This document shows, piece by piece, positions 53,134 to 62,219 of a stretch of DNA of 64,000 nt. The notes beneath the pieces are model-generated. The model did not search any database. It was not told where the DNA came from and saw only the letters and a program-made list of their open reading frames with translations. The DNA is from Salininema proteolyticum. Its GTDB lineage: Bacteria; Actinomycetota; Actinomycetes; Mycobacteriales; Micromonosporaceae. Location of the stretch: the NCBI RefSeq assembly GCF_042685645.1, contig NZ_JBHUNX010000001.1, positions 4,898,001 to 4,962,000 on the forward strand, written 5' to 3'. The position numbers were made by a program, and so were the translations under genes. Numbering within the stretch: position 1 is the first letter of the stretch; each line of letters begins with the position of its first letter.

Positions 53134-53568
53134 TCAGACCGCCAGCCACTCCTCGGCCCGCGCGATGGCTTTATCGAGGTAGTCCTCGAGGTTCGCGTTG
53201 ACCTGGTCGTCGTCGATGGCGACCCGGTGGATGGTGAGCAGGGAGACCTCGATTTGGATTTCAGGATCGATCTGTTCGAGAAGGTGGTCCTCTCCGGCCA
53301 TGATCCGTATGAGGCCCTCGAGGACGAGTGACGGGAACGGCATATCGGGGTCTTCGAATCGGGAGCGCGTCTCTTCCGCGAAGTCGCGGATCGCCTCCAA
53401 GCCGGGTTCCTCGGGGAGGGTCTGCTCGATGACCCCGGCGAAGACGGCGGCGGTATAGGTCTCCCACTCGTCCATGTCCTCTTCTGGGATCTTCTCGACG
53501 AGGTCCTCGCTGGGGCGACCGAGGGCAATGGCGCGCATGGCGTCCTTGAAGAGATGGCTGTTGTCCAT
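53134..53568 (-). CDS. Uncharacterised acidic helical protein
   Basis: A 144-residue cytoplasmic protein. It starts at ATG 53568 after AAAGG; an in-frame GTG at 53610 would add 14 residues. It is mostly helical with many Glu and Asp; the C-terminal third (about 100-144) has SLLTIHRVAIDDDQVNANLEDYLDKAIARAEEW. Its look is similar to small immunity-like or DUF proteins, but no family can be named. It sits between the SARP island and an MFS remnant. Confidence 0.6.
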   Translation of the reverse strand: MDNSHLFKDAMRAIALGRPSEDLVEKIPEEDMDEWETYTAAVFAGVIEQTLPEEPGLEAIRDFAEETRSRFEDPDMPFPSLVLEGLIRIMAGEDHLLEQIDPEIQIEVSLLTIHRVAIDDDQVNANLEDYLDKAIARAEEWLAV

Positions 53569-53669
53569 TATGGCCTTTCTGCGGACTGGTGGTTGGTCCC
53601 AGTCTGCCACTCTGCGGGCAGCTAGGCAGGTCGATTCGCGGGTGAGTCAGCTGGAATCAGCCGAAGTGA

Positions 53670-54030
53670 CTATCGCCGCTCGTCGGGATTCCCGACCTCG
53701 GGAGGGTGAACAGCCCGATGGCCGCGATGGCGGTCAGGACTACGACGGCGCCTCACATTCCGGTAACACTGTTGCCGCTGAGGCTCTAGGCGATGGTGTC
53801 GAGCGCGGGCGCCGTCTCGATAGTGGTCTGGTGGGCGAAGCTTATCGCCCCGGAGGCCGACGCGGCGAGGTCTCCGGGAACGTCCGACAGGGTGAGAGCG
53901 GTCTGGACTCCGACGAAGAGCCCGACGCCCAGTCCGAAGAGCGCCATACACCACACGAGGTCGGCGACTGTCCCACTCCCGTCGAGGCCGATGAGGGCCG
54001 CTGCCCTCTCCCCGCGTCGATGCCGGCCGT
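53670..54030 (-). pseudogene. MFS transporter remnant (C-terminal third)
   Basis: On the minus strand the frame reads a cytoplasmic loop (RRGERAALIGL) and two membrane-like helices including LVWCMALFGLGVGLFVGVQ and SASGAISFAHQTT. In-frame stops TAG and TGA then interrupt it, after which a last helix (AVVVLTAIAAIGLFTL) continues in the same frame. This is the pattern of helices 10-12 of a major facilitator carrier decaying after truncation. No start or N-terminal part is present. Confidence 0.6.
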
Positions 54031-54160
54031 TCCCAGTGCGGCGGTGGATCGCGGCCCCACGTGTCGCTGAGCCAACCGGAGACCGGGGCTGCAGGCCCCA
54101 GCTATCTCACTGCGCGTATTCCGCTGTATGGCGGGCTGCTGGAGGCCTTCCTGGAACATT

Positions 54161-54200
54161 CAAAAAGAGGCGGGGCGCGGATGATTCCGCGCCCCGCCTC
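54161..54200 (-). terminator. Terminator of the secreted protein gene
   Basis: A perfect 15-bp stem (GAGGCGGGGCGCGGA and its complement, TGAT loop) followed on the minus strand by TTTTTG; a textbook rho-independent terminator. Confidence 0.9.
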
Positions 54201-54212
54201 CGTGCGTTCGAG

Positions 54213-54944
54213 TCACTCGGTGTTCATGTCCATTCCGGTCAGCTCGGACTCGAAGCCTTCGATGGTGACCGACGATCCCGCCTCGGTGGTCAGCTCGACC
54301 GCTCCCTCGGTGTGGGCCGTGGAGGTGAAGGCGGTGAGGTCGACCGAGTTGTACAGGGTGACCGACTCCGCCTGCGCTACGGTGGTCTCGCCCTCGTGGA
54401 CGTACGTGAAGGAGACGTCGAACGAGCCGAGCGCGTAGGTCCACCGGTCCTCGGCCAGGTCCGGCTCCACGCCGGTGGCGATGGTGTCGAGTGAGAACAC
54501 CAACTCGGCGTCGACGGTGTCCTCGGAGAACTCCTGCCCGATCGTGCTGCGGAACCGGACGTCCGTCATGGCGAGCAAGTCCTCCGCCGCGGCCGCGTCG
54601 TCGGCCGTCGGGGACCCTGACACGTCCTGCCGTTCATACTGATACGGCTGGAAGGCCTTCAGGGAGCTCTCGGAGTCGAGCAGCGTGACAGGGTCCTCCT
54701 TCCAGACGACCGTCGTCCCGCCCGTCAGTTCGCCGGTGGTCAGCGTCTGGTCTCCGGCGGTGAAGGCGAATCCCGGGGAGACCAGTTCGATCGAGATCGG
54801 ATTGCAGAGGATGTCGTCGAAGGAACTGGGCTGAGGCGCGTCGTCCTGCGCGGCGGCGGAAGAGGCGAATGCGAGCACGCCCACGGACGCGGCGGCGACA
54901 CCGGTGGCGAAACGGCGACTGGCGGTTGCGGCGGTCTGTGTCAT
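54213..54944 (-). CDS. Secreted protein of unknown function
   Basis: A 243-residue exported protein. It has a Sec signal peptide with Arg-Arg in the n-region and likely cleavage after ASSAAA (about 32). The mature chain is acidic, mostly beta-strand-like with Thr/Ser/Val alternation, and contains a single Cys near residue 47 (ILCNP). There is no lipobox and no sorting signal. AGGGAG precedes the ATG. No family was recognised. Confidence 0.7.
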   Translation of the reverse strand: MTQTAATASRRFATGVAAASVGVLAFASSAAAQDDAPQPSSFDDILCNPISIELVSPGFAFTAGDQTLTTGELTGGTTVVWKEDPVTLLDSESSLKAFQPYQYERQDVSGSPTADDAAAAEDLLAMTDVRFRSTIGQEFSEDTVDAELVFSLDTIATGVEPDLAEDRWTYALGSFDVSFTYVHEGETTVAQAESVTLYNSVDLTAFTSTAHTEGAVELTTEAGSSVTIEGFESELTGMDMNTE

Positions 54945-55210
54945 GGAGTCTCCCTTGAACAGGCGTCTCTCCCTTGAGGACGCGTATGGACCACTCCGGA
55001 CTATAGGAGAAACCGCTCCGCGACACGCCGAGCGCCGTCGAAATTAGGAATCCTCGTGAAACCAGGTGCTTCGATGTGGTTCCGACCTGCGGTCATCGGC
55101 ATTCCCGATGGGGCCATCGGAGGGGCGCCGGGGCGATTTCTTGTGGCCCCGCCGCGCCCGGGCGTAGCTTTCCCTTCAACGGACCCCGGCGAAACGAGAA
55201 GGAGAAAGCC

Positions 55211-56143
55211 ATGGACACCCTGGCCACAGCGACCCGACAGAGGAAGGGCACGGCGGAGCTCGTCGCCGCTATGACGCTTTCGGGAACCCTCGGAGTCTTC
55301 GTCGTGGAGTCCGGGGCCTCGGTCTACAACGTCGTGTTCTTCCGCTGCCTCATCGGCGCGCTCGCCCTCGGCTTCTACAGCTGGGCGCGCGGCTACTTCG
55401 GCGACACCGGCTTCACTCCCAAGAAGCTCGGCCTGGCGGCTCTCGGCGGGGCGTTCATCGTCTTCAACTGGGCGTTCCTCTTCGAGTCCTACGAGGGGGC
55501 CTCGATCTCGGTGGCGACGGTCGTCTACCACACGCAGCCGTTCTTCGTCATGCTCATCGGCTCGCTCATCCTCCGCGAGCGGCCCACGGCCGTGAAGCTG
55601 GGATGGCTGGCCGTGGCGTTCGGCGGCCTGGTCCTGGTCTCCGGACTCACCCCGAGCGACCTGGCCGGAGGAGGAGACCCCGCCTATCTCAAGGGCATCG
55701 GATACGCGCTGCTCGCGGCCGTCTTCTACGCCATGGCGACGATCCTGACCAAGAAGGTGGTCGGCGTGCGCCCGCACCTGGTGGCCCTCGTGCAGCTGAC
55801 GCTGGGCGTCTTCCTCCTGCTGCCCTTCACTGCCCTGGAAGAGACCGCGTCCCTCGGCGCAGGATGGGGATGGCTGGTCGGACTGGGCGTCATCCACACC
55901 GGACTGATGTACGTGCTGATGTACTCCGCCTACCAGAAACTGCCCACCGCCCGGATCGCCGTGCTGGCCTTCACCTACCCGGCCGTGGCGATGCTCGTCG
56001 ACTGGGCCGTGTACGGCCAGACCGTGACCCTTGTCCAGGCCTTCGGCATCCCGCTCATCGTGGCGGCCAGCCTCGGCGTGACTCTCGGGTGGGGCGTCAA
56101 TAAACCGGCGGAGGAGCCAGAGCGGGCTCCTGCTCGCGCATAG
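55211..56143 (+). CDS. EamA/DMT-family exporter
   Basis: A 310-residue inner-membrane transporter with ten helices in two EamA halves (first about 10-140, second about 160-295). GTLGVFVVESGASVYNVVFFRCLIGAL and the matching second-repeat region are typical. Relatives export amino acids, nucleosides or metabolites. The ATG at 55211 follows GAAGGAGAAAG. It is convergent with a LysR gene that overlaps its 3' end by 47 bp; the regulator may control it. Its substrate is unknown. Confidence 0.87.
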   Translation: MDTLATATRQRKGTAELVAAMTLSGTLGVFVVESGASVYNVVFFRCLIGALALGFYSWARGYFGDTGFTPKKLGLAALGGAFIVFNWAFLFESYEGASISVATVVYHTQPFFVMLIGSLILRERPTAVKLGWLAVAFGGLVLVSGLTPSDLAGGGDPAYLKGIGYALLAAVFYAMATILTKKVVGVRPHLVALVQLTLGVFLLLPFTALEETASLGAGWGWLVGLGVIHTGLMYVLMYSAYQKLPTARIAVLAFTYPAVAMLVDWAVYGQTVTLVQAFGIPLIVAASLGVTLGWGVNKPAEEPERAPARA

Positions 56144-57008
56144 CCCGAACCGTCTGCTCCACGAAGAGCCTCTGCACGGGCGTCAGGCGCCTGTCCTCGC
56201 GCCACACCAACTGGGAATGCAGGGTGAAGGGCGGCCTCCAGTCCAGCCGGACGAGGTCGCCCTTCACCGTCTCCTCTTCCAAGGTCATGCGGGGGAGCAG
56301 CGCGATGCCGAGACCGGAGGCGACGCCGCGCTTGACCGCCTCGACGGTCCCCAGCTCCATGAGAGAGGGAGCGGCGCCTCCGGACGTCAGCTCCTTCTCG
56401 AAGAGGTCGCGGAACGCGCACCCGCGCTCGGGGACGAGAATCGCCTGGTCCAATAGGTCGGCCGTGTCCAAGGGCCTTCCGGCCAGTTCGTGCGAGGGCG
56501 CGGCGACCAGGTCGAGCTCCTCGCGGACGAGGGTGACGCCGTCCAACCCCGGGAAGGACGTGGTGTCCTCCATGAGGAAGCCGAGGTCATAGTCGCCGTT
56601 GTGCAGTGCTTCGCACGTCTCGGCGCAGAGGCTCGGACGGAGGAAGAGCCGCACGCCCGGGTAGCGGTGGTGGAACAGCTCCAGGAGGTCGCGCATGCGG
56701 TAGGAGGTGATGCTCTCCATGGTCCCGACGACCAGCGACCCCTCCAGGTCGGCCGGTTCGGCGACCGAGGCCCTCGCCTCGTCGGCGAGCGCGAGCATCC
56801 GCTCGGCGTAACTGAGGATCCGGCGGCCCTCGTCGGTGAGGCGGATCGTACCGCCGCGGCGGTCGAACAGGGTGGCCTTGAGGGAGGATTCCAGCGCTTT
56901 GATTTGGCCGGTGACGGTCGACTGGGCGTAGTTGAGGCGGGCGGCGGCCTTGGTGAAGCTGAGGTGTTCGGCAACGGTCTGGAAGGTCTCGAGCTGGCGC
57001 AGTTCCAT
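56097..57008 (-). CDS. LysR-family transcriptional regulator
   Basis: A 303-residue regulator. The N-terminal helix-turn-helix spans about 1-60 (LETFQTVAEHLSFTKAAARL, then QSTVTGQIKALE). A periplasmic-binding-like effector domain follows from about 90. Its 3' end overlaps the transporter's 3' end on the other strand by 47 bp, so read-through and antisense RNA between the two are likely. The inducer is unknown. Confidence 0.88.
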   Translation of the reverse strand: MELRQLETFQTVAEHLSFTKAAARLNYAQSTVTGQIKALESSLKATLFDRRGGTIRLTDEGRRILSYAERMLALADEARASVAEPADLEGSLVVGTMESITSYRMRDLLELFHHRYPGVRLFLRPSLCAETCEALHNGDYDLGFLMEDTTSFPGLDGVTLVREELDLVAAPSHELAGRPLDTADLLDQAILVPERGCAFRDLFEKELTSGGAAPSLMELGTVEAVKRGVASGLGIALLPRMTLEEETVKGDLVRLDWRPPFTLHSQLVWREDRRLTPVQRLFVEQTVRAMREQEPALAPPPVY

Positions 57009-57088
57009 GGTGACCCGATCGTATAGGAGAAGTCCGCGTGTCCGGCAGGGTGCCGCGCCAATATTGGCGCGAGCATGGGAAGTCGGAG

Positions 57089-57300
57089 GTGATGGTTCTC
57101 GACTTCGACACGGAGACGGCGGGGAAGAGCGCGCGTATTTTGGAGGTCAGAAGGTCGACAGGGCCGGGCGGTGGGCGTTGCCGATGCCATGATCGCGGGC
57201 ATATGCGCGGCGAACGGAGCCACACTGTTGACCCGTAACGTCAAGGATGTCGACGATACCGGAATCACGGTCGTCGACCCTTGGGCCGAGCGACCGCTCA
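57089..57300 (+). pseudogene. VapC/PIN-domain toxin remnant, frameshifted
   Basis: Downstream of a frameshift near 57140-57165, one frame reads RAVGVADAMIAGICAANG then TLLTRNVKDV and TVVDPW, the C-terminal half of a PIN toxin (second and third acidic sites: DAMIA and NVKDVDD). The preceding part (VLDFDTETAGKSARILEV) is in another frame and fits the PIN helix before it. The N-terminal catalytic half and a start are missing, and no antitoxin is present. Confidence 0.6.
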
Positions 57301-58452
57301 GTCCCTCCAGAGCCGGCACATCATCGCCTCCACGGCGATACGGGGGCGCACATTGCGCCCCAAAGACTCCCGGCACTCCATGATCGCGTCGACGCGCCGC
57401 AGCAGCGACTCGGCCGACAGCTTCGCGGCGGCCGCCCTCGTGACGTCCGAGATGTCGGTGTGCACCAGACGGACCTGGGCGCCCAGACGCGTGGCCAGGG
57501 CGTCGCGGTAGAACTCGGCGAGGTCGACCAGCGCCCGGTCCAGCGAGTCGCGCTGGGCGCGGGTGTCGCGGGTCTTCTGCCTCTTCTCCAGCTCCTTTAG
57601 CGCCGCGGCACTGCCGCGCGCGGCCTTCGTCGCGCCCTTGCCGGTGCCGCCCTTGCCGAGCGCGGTCTCCAGCTCGTCGCGCTCGCGGGCGGACTGGTCG
57701 GTGTAGGTGTCGGCCGCTTCGGCCTCGGCCTTCTCGACCAGCTCGGCGGCGGCGGTGAAGCAGGCGCCCAGCGAGGAGAGCGAGCGGGGGATGGCCAGGA
57801 CGGCGTCGCGGCGGGCCTGGGCCTCGGGGTCGGTGGCGAGTCGGCGGGCGCGGCCGATGTGCCCGGCGGTGGCGTGCGCGTAGAGGCTCGCTTCGCGTTC
57901 GGTGACGCCGTCGCGGGTCATGAGCAGGCGGGCGACGGACTCGGCCGACGGCTGGCGCAGCGCGACCAGGCGGCAGCGGGAGCGGATGGTCACCGAGATC
58001 TCGGCGGGGTTGTCCGAAGGCGCGCACAGCAGGAAGAGCGTGGCCGGGGGCGGCTCTTCAATGGCCTTGAGCAGTGCGTTGGCCGCCGCCTCGGTGAGCC
58101 GGTCGGCGTCCTCGATGATGAGGATCCGCCACGGCGCCGAGGTGGGGGAGCGGGAGGCGCCCTGGATGAGGCCGCGGACATTGTCGACGCCGATGGTCAG
58201 CCCCTCGGGGATGACGCGGGTGACGTCGGCGTGGCTGCCGGCGAGGACGGTGTGGCACGCGGGGCAGTCCCCGCAGCCGCCCTCGGGGCATTCGAGCGAC
58301 GCGGCGAAGGAGAGCGCGGCGGTGGACCGCCCGGAGCCGGGCGGGCCGGTGAACAGCCACGCGTGCGTCAGGCCCTGCCCGGTGGCGGCCGAAGTCAGGG
58401 TCTCGGCGACGTCCTCCTGGCCGACCAGGTCGGCGAAGACGGGTGCGGCCAC
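57298..58452 (-). CDS. holB: DNA polymerase III delta-prime subunit
   Basis: A 384-residue clamp-loader subunit that helps load the sliding clamp. It shows GQEDVAETL, a P-loop GPPGSGRST in which Lys is replaced by Arg (delta-prime subunits are often ATPase-inactive), the zinc-binding CPEGGCGDCPAC cluster, IIEDADRLTEAAANALLKAIEEPP and SRCR (arginine finger region). The C-terminal part contains a variable Glu/Lys-rich insertion (about 260-300) and the oligomerisation domain. It starts at GTG 58452 after AAAGGA. It is downstream of the tmk fusion gene in the same direction. Confidence 0.88.
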   Translation of the reverse strand: MAAPVFADLVGQEDVAETLTSAATGQGLTHAWLFTGPPGSGRSTAALSFAASLECPEGGCGDCPACHTVLAGSHADVTRVIPEGLTIGVDNVRGLIQGASRSPTSAPWRILIIEDADRLTEAAANALLKAIEEPPPATLFLLCAPSDNPAEISVTIRSRCRLVALRQPSAESVARLLMTRDGVTEREASLYAHATAGHIGRARRLATDPEAQARRDAVLAIPRSLSSLGACFTAAAELVEKAEAEAADTYTDQSARERDELETALGKGGTGKGATKAARGSAAALKELEKRQKTRDTRAQRDSLDRALVDLAEFYRDALATRLGAQVRLVHTDISDVTRAAAAKLSAESLLRRVDAIMECRESLGRNVRPRIAVEAMMCRLWRD

Positions 58453-58538
58453 GGCGTGTCCTTTCGTGTTCCCCGGCGGCGGTCGCCGCGCGGCGGTCCG
58501 GTTTGTAGGCCCACCCACTATAGGCGGGGCCTCCGACG

Positions 58539-60650
58539 CTACTCCCCGGACGGCGAGGCGGGCATGGCCTCGGTCCGGCCGTCGCGGGGCCGCGACGCCG
58601 TCTCGTCGAGGTCGGGCCACGCGGTCTGGTCGCGCTTGTTCAGCTGCTCGAGGTTGAGCCGCTTGGCGACCTCGTCGCGAATGTGGTCGCCGACGGTGTC
58701 GGGGTCGGCGTTGACCGGGACCACCAGGTACCGGCCCGGGCGCTTCTTGGCGAGGGAGAGGAACGTCTCGCGGACCTTGCGGTGGAAGTCCAGCGTCTCC
58801 TGTTCGATCCGGTCGCCCTCGCCGCCGCCCTTGGCGCGGGCCAGGCCGACGGCCGGGTCGAGGTCGAGCACGATGGTCAGGTCCGGTACGAGGTTCTCCG
58901 TCCCCCATTGGGAGAGGTGCGCGATCTCCTCGCCGCCGAGCCCGCGTCCGGCGCCCTGGTAGGCGATGGAGGAGTCGATGTACCGGTCGGATATGACGAC
59001 GTTTCCGTCGGCCAGGGCGGGCCGGACGACCGAGGCCGCGTGGTGCGCGCGGTCGGCGGCGTAGAGCAGGGCCTCGGCGCGCGGGGAGGGGGCGTCGGAG
59101 TTCTTGGCGTCCAGGATGAGCGCGCGGATGCGGCTGCCCAGCTGGGTGCCGCCGGGCTCGCGGGTCTGGACGACGGTGTGCCCGCGGGCCTTGAACCACG
59201 CGGTGAGCTTGAGGACCTGGGTGGTCTTCCCGGTGCCCTCTCCGCCTTCGAAGGCGATGAACATGCCGGGGGCGTTGACGGTGCCGGTCGGAGCCTCCTC
59301 CTTGCGCGTGACGGACCGCCAGATGTCCCTCACCAGTCCGATGCCGGGCTTGTCGTCCATCCGGCGGAAGGCGAAGAGGCCCAGGCCGCCGACGAGGAGG
59401 GCGGCGACGAACAGCAGGACGCGGCTGGGAGTGAGGTAGCCGTAGCTGATCCAGGTCGTGGCCCAGCCGGCGAGCGGGGCGGCGACGACCATGGCGCCCA
59501 TGAGGACCACGCGGGCCGAGATGGCGATGAAGGAGAACATGCGGCCGCGCACGTCGTCGTCCACTTCGCGCTGGAGCAGGGTGATGCCGGCGAGGAAGGC
59601 CATTCCGGCCCCGGCGCCGATCACGAAGGACCCGGCCAGGCCGACGAAGAGCAGCGGGGCGACCGCGTCGATGACGAGTCCGGCGGAGGCGAGCATGATG
59701 GACGCCGCGAACCAACGGGGTCGGGACAGGCTGCCGATCAGCTTGGGGCCGAACACGATGCCGCAGCCCAGTCCGATGAACAGGATGGCGGCGAGGGTGT
59801 TGAACGCCGCCCGTGCCCCGCCCAGGTCGATGGCGAAGGTCTGGCCCACGCCGACGAGGATGCCCGCGCCGCTGAAGGCGCCGAGGATGCCGATGATGAG
59901 GCCGCGCACCAGTTCGTGTCCGCGCAGGTAGCGGATGCCGTCGGTGAAGTCCTGCCACATGTTCTGCTGTTTGCGCTCGTGCTTGAGGTCGCGGCCGGAG
60001 ATCTCGGGGATGAAGAAGTAGACGGTGACCGCGGCGATGAGAAACATGAGCGCGTCGATGTAGAGCGCGAGGACCATCGGCTCGCCGTAGATGCCGAGCC
60101 CGGACCACAGGTGCTCGCCGCGCTCCAGGACGGCCAGCATGCCGAAGGCCAGCGGCGGCGCGATGCCGTAGGTCGTGGCGAGCGTCAACTGGTTGGCGGC
60201 CTCGAGCTTGCTGTGCGGCAGGAGGTTGGGGATGCTCGCCTCCTTGGCCGGCATCCAGGCCAGGACGACCATCTCGATGAGGACTTGGGCGACGGCCAGC
60301 CAGATGACGGTGAAGGCGACGTTGTGCGTGATCACATAGACCGTCGGCGTCGAGGCGATGAGGAGGAAGCGCAGCAGGTCGCACGTGGACATGGTGATCC
60401 GCCGGTCGAACCGGTCGGCAAGCACGCCCGCGAGGAATCCGAAGACCATGGACGGGGCCAGGCGCAGCACGATGACGCCGGCGAAGGCGAGGCCTTTGGC
60501 CGCGGGGTCGTCGAAGAGCGACTGGGCGAAGCCGGCCGTGGCGAACAGGCCCAGCCAGTCGCCGAAGGAGGCGAGGCCGAGCACCGCCCAGAGCCGCCGG
60601 AAGGGTCCGATGCGGAGGACGGTGGAGAGATCCGCTGCGAGGTTGGCCAT
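58539..60650 (-). CDS. tmk: MFS transporter-thymidylate kinase fusion
   Basis: A 703-residue protein. Residues about 15-475 are an MFS-like membrane domain with around twelve helices (LADRFDRR loop, DDDVRGRMFSF). Residues about 495-700 are a dTMP kinase: P-loop FEGGEGTGKTTQ, REPGGT, DRYIDSSIAYQG and a LID region RAKGGGEGDR. The kinase makes dTDP for DNA synthesis and would lie on the cytoplasmic side. Similar fusions are known in actinobacteria. The ATG at 60650 begins MANLAADLS; earlier in-frame codons are not credible. What the carrier part transports is unknown. Confidence 0.85.
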   Translation of the reverse strand: MANLAADLSTVLRIGPFRRLWAVLGLASFGDWLGLFATAGFAQSLFDDPAAKGLAFAGVIVLRLAPSMVFGFLAGVLADRFDRRITMSTCDLLRFLLIASTPTVYVITHNVAFTVIWLAVAQVLIEMVVLAWMPAKEASIPNLLPHSKLEAANQLTLATTYGIAPPLAFGMLAVLERGEHLWSGLGIYGEPMVLALYIDALMFLIAAVTVYFFIPEISGRDLKHERKQQNMWQDFTDGIRYLRGHELVRGLIIGILGAFSGAGILVGVGQTFAIDLGGARAAFNTLAAILFIGLGCGIVFGPKLIGSLSRPRWFAASIMLASAGLVIDAVAPLLFVGLAGSFVIGAGAGMAFLAGITLLQREVDDDVRGRMFSFIAISARVVLMGAMVVAAPLAGWATTWISYGYLTPSRVLLFVAALLVGGLGLFAFRRMDDKPGIGLVRDIWRSVTRKEEAPTGTVNAPGMFIAFEGGEGTGKTTQVLKLTAWFKARGHTVVQTREPGGTQLGSRIRALILDAKNSDAPSPRAEALLYAADRAHHAASVVRPALADGNVVISDRYIDSSIAYQGAGRGLGGEEIAHLSQWGTENLVPDLTIVLDLDPAVGLARAKGGGEGDRIEQETLDFHRKVRETFLSLAKKRPGRYLVVPVNADPDTVGDHIRDEVAKRLNLEQLNKRDQTAWPDLDETASRPRDGRTEAMPASPSGE

Positions 60651-61078
60651 TGGGTTGTTGCCTACCCTTTCTGTCGACCGGTGGGTGTCGCCCGGGAACG
60701 GGGGCCTATTCCAGACTAGCCATCGCCGTCCGTCCTCGGGGTCACAGGCGGATTTGTGTGAACGGCGCTGCCCTCGAAGGCGGGGATGGGTATCGACGTT
60801 CATCATCGCATGCCCGGGGCCGCACTAGGGACCGGACGGGTTCCCGAGTGGGGTGCGCGCGGACGGGATCCGGGAGCCGGAGTCCATGCGGCGGTGAGGG
60901 TCCGCGGGATCACGAGCCATGCGGCGAGCGCCGTGCGAGGCTCGCCGGCGCGGCGCCGGGACGCGGAGATCGGGCACCGGGCGGGGAGACGGTGGCCGGG
61001 GAACTCCGCGGGTCCGGCGCCGCTATGAGCGGGAGGCCGAGAAGAGCGTCACTCTTCCCGGCCTCGGACTGGCGCTGT
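60651..61078. other. Intergenic region without supported gene
   Basis: About 430 bp between tmk and a tetR gene, both minus strand. Chance GC-rich frames exist. A hairpin at about 61031-61064 (GCCG-AAGAG / CTCTT-CGGC with a mismatch) could terminate the tetR transcript. Nothing else is seen. Confidence 0.4.
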
Positions 61079-61798
61079 TCACGCCTGCAGGCGGCGGGCC
61101 AGGTACTCGGCCACCACGCGCTCGGCCTCGGCCAGCGCGGCGTCGTCGCCGGTCTTGTCGCGGCGGAACGCCAGGCGCACCAGGGCCTGCCCGGTCTCCA
61201 CGGCCACGCCGATCGTCTCGCGCAGGGCCGGAGTGACCTCGAGCTCGTAGGTCTCCTCCAGCATCGCGGCGATGTGCCCGGCGATCACGTCGGCGCCGGT
61301 GGTGATGTCGTTGCCCTTGCCCGGGTCGATCGCGTCGGCCAGGTGGAGCACGCGGAAGCCCGGAGCGGTGCGGTACATGTAGGTGTACTCGGCGAAGGCC
61401 ACGGCAAGGCCGCCGCGCCAGTCGGACGGGCCCTCGTTGGCCAGGCGGGCCTCGAGGCGCTCGAAGTACTGCTTGATGTAGCGCTGGCTCAACGCCTCGG
61501 CGAGCGAGCGCTTGTCGCCGAAGAACTGGTAGACGGAGCCGATCGCAACGTCGGCGCGCTGGGCGATGGCGGTGGTGGAGAGCCGGTCGTAGCCCACCTC
61601 TTCGATCAGGTCCGCGGCCGCGTCGAGCATGCGGCCGACACGGGCGGCGGAGCGCTCCTGGACCGGAAGGCGGCGCAGGGCGTGTTGTCCGGTGGCGCGT
61701 TCGAGCACGTTAGTACGCGTGAATTCGGCGGCCGGGCCGGGCACGTCGGCCTTGCGGGCGGTGGGCACTGTCGCGGCGCTCATGGTTCCTGTGCTCAT
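61079..61798 (-). CDS. TetR-family transcriptional regulator
   Basis: About 239 residues. A disordered N-terminal 45 residues precede the helix-turn-helix (about 50-95: TAIAQRADVAIGSVYQFFGDKRSLAE) and the all-helical ligand domain to the end. The start is ATG 61798, preceded at some distance by GGGGGAG, or ATG 61783, preceded by AGGAACC. It is divergent from mshA. The target is unknown; no operator palindrome was identified in the divergent gap. Confidence 0.85.
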   Translation of the reverse strand: MSTGTMSAATVPTARKADVPGPAAEFTRTNVLERATGQHALRRLPVQERSAARVGRMLDAAADLIEEVGYDRLSTTAIAQRADVAIGSVYQFFGDKRSLAEALSQRYIKQYFERLEARLANEGPSDWRGGLAVAFAEYTYMYRTAPGFRVLHLADAIDPGKGNDITTGADVIAGHIAAMLEETYELEVTPALRETIGVAVETGQALVRLAFRRDKTGDDAALAEAERVVAEYLARRLQA

Positions 61799-62219
61799 AG
61801 TAAAGTGTCTCCCCCTTGAGTGGTGCGGCGCTTCCTCGGGCCGCACCGACTTACAGTCGTCGTTTCAGCGGTCGGACCCCGGCTACCCCCAGCCGGGGCG
61901 TGTCGCAAGACATTGGCGTCGAGGTCTCGGGAGAGCCGGTCTGGATCGCTCTCTTCGGTCCTCGCCTCCCCTCAGTCACTCTGCGTGGCTATTTCGGGGC
62001 TCTACGTACCATCATTGCCGAAAAATCCCATTTTATGGGTTTATCGGCGCCGTGTCGCGAACAACTTTCCGACTCTCACCTGTTCGAGTCCCGAGGTCGC
62101 GGCGGTCGTCGCGGCCCGTCTGGACGAAAGTTGCGAGTTACACTCGTCCCTCGGGAAATATCAAAAGGCTTCTCGCGTTATATAGGCGTCTAACGAAGCA
62201 CCACCCGAAAGGAAACCGC
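61799..62219. other. Divergent promoter region between tetR and mshA
   Basis: A 420-bp gap without a credible gene. An inverted repeat CCCCGGCT / AGCCGGGG lies at about 61876-61898, a TTATATAG sequence (about 62178-62185) could serve as a -10 for mshA, and CGAAAGGAAACC is the mshA ribosome-binding site. Confidence 0.4.

Noticed and set aside
61629..62219. A 197-residue N-terminal extension of MshA
   Set aside because: It overlaps the divergent tetR gene and has no homology-like segment; the ribosome-binding site at 62206-62217 fits the shorter start.
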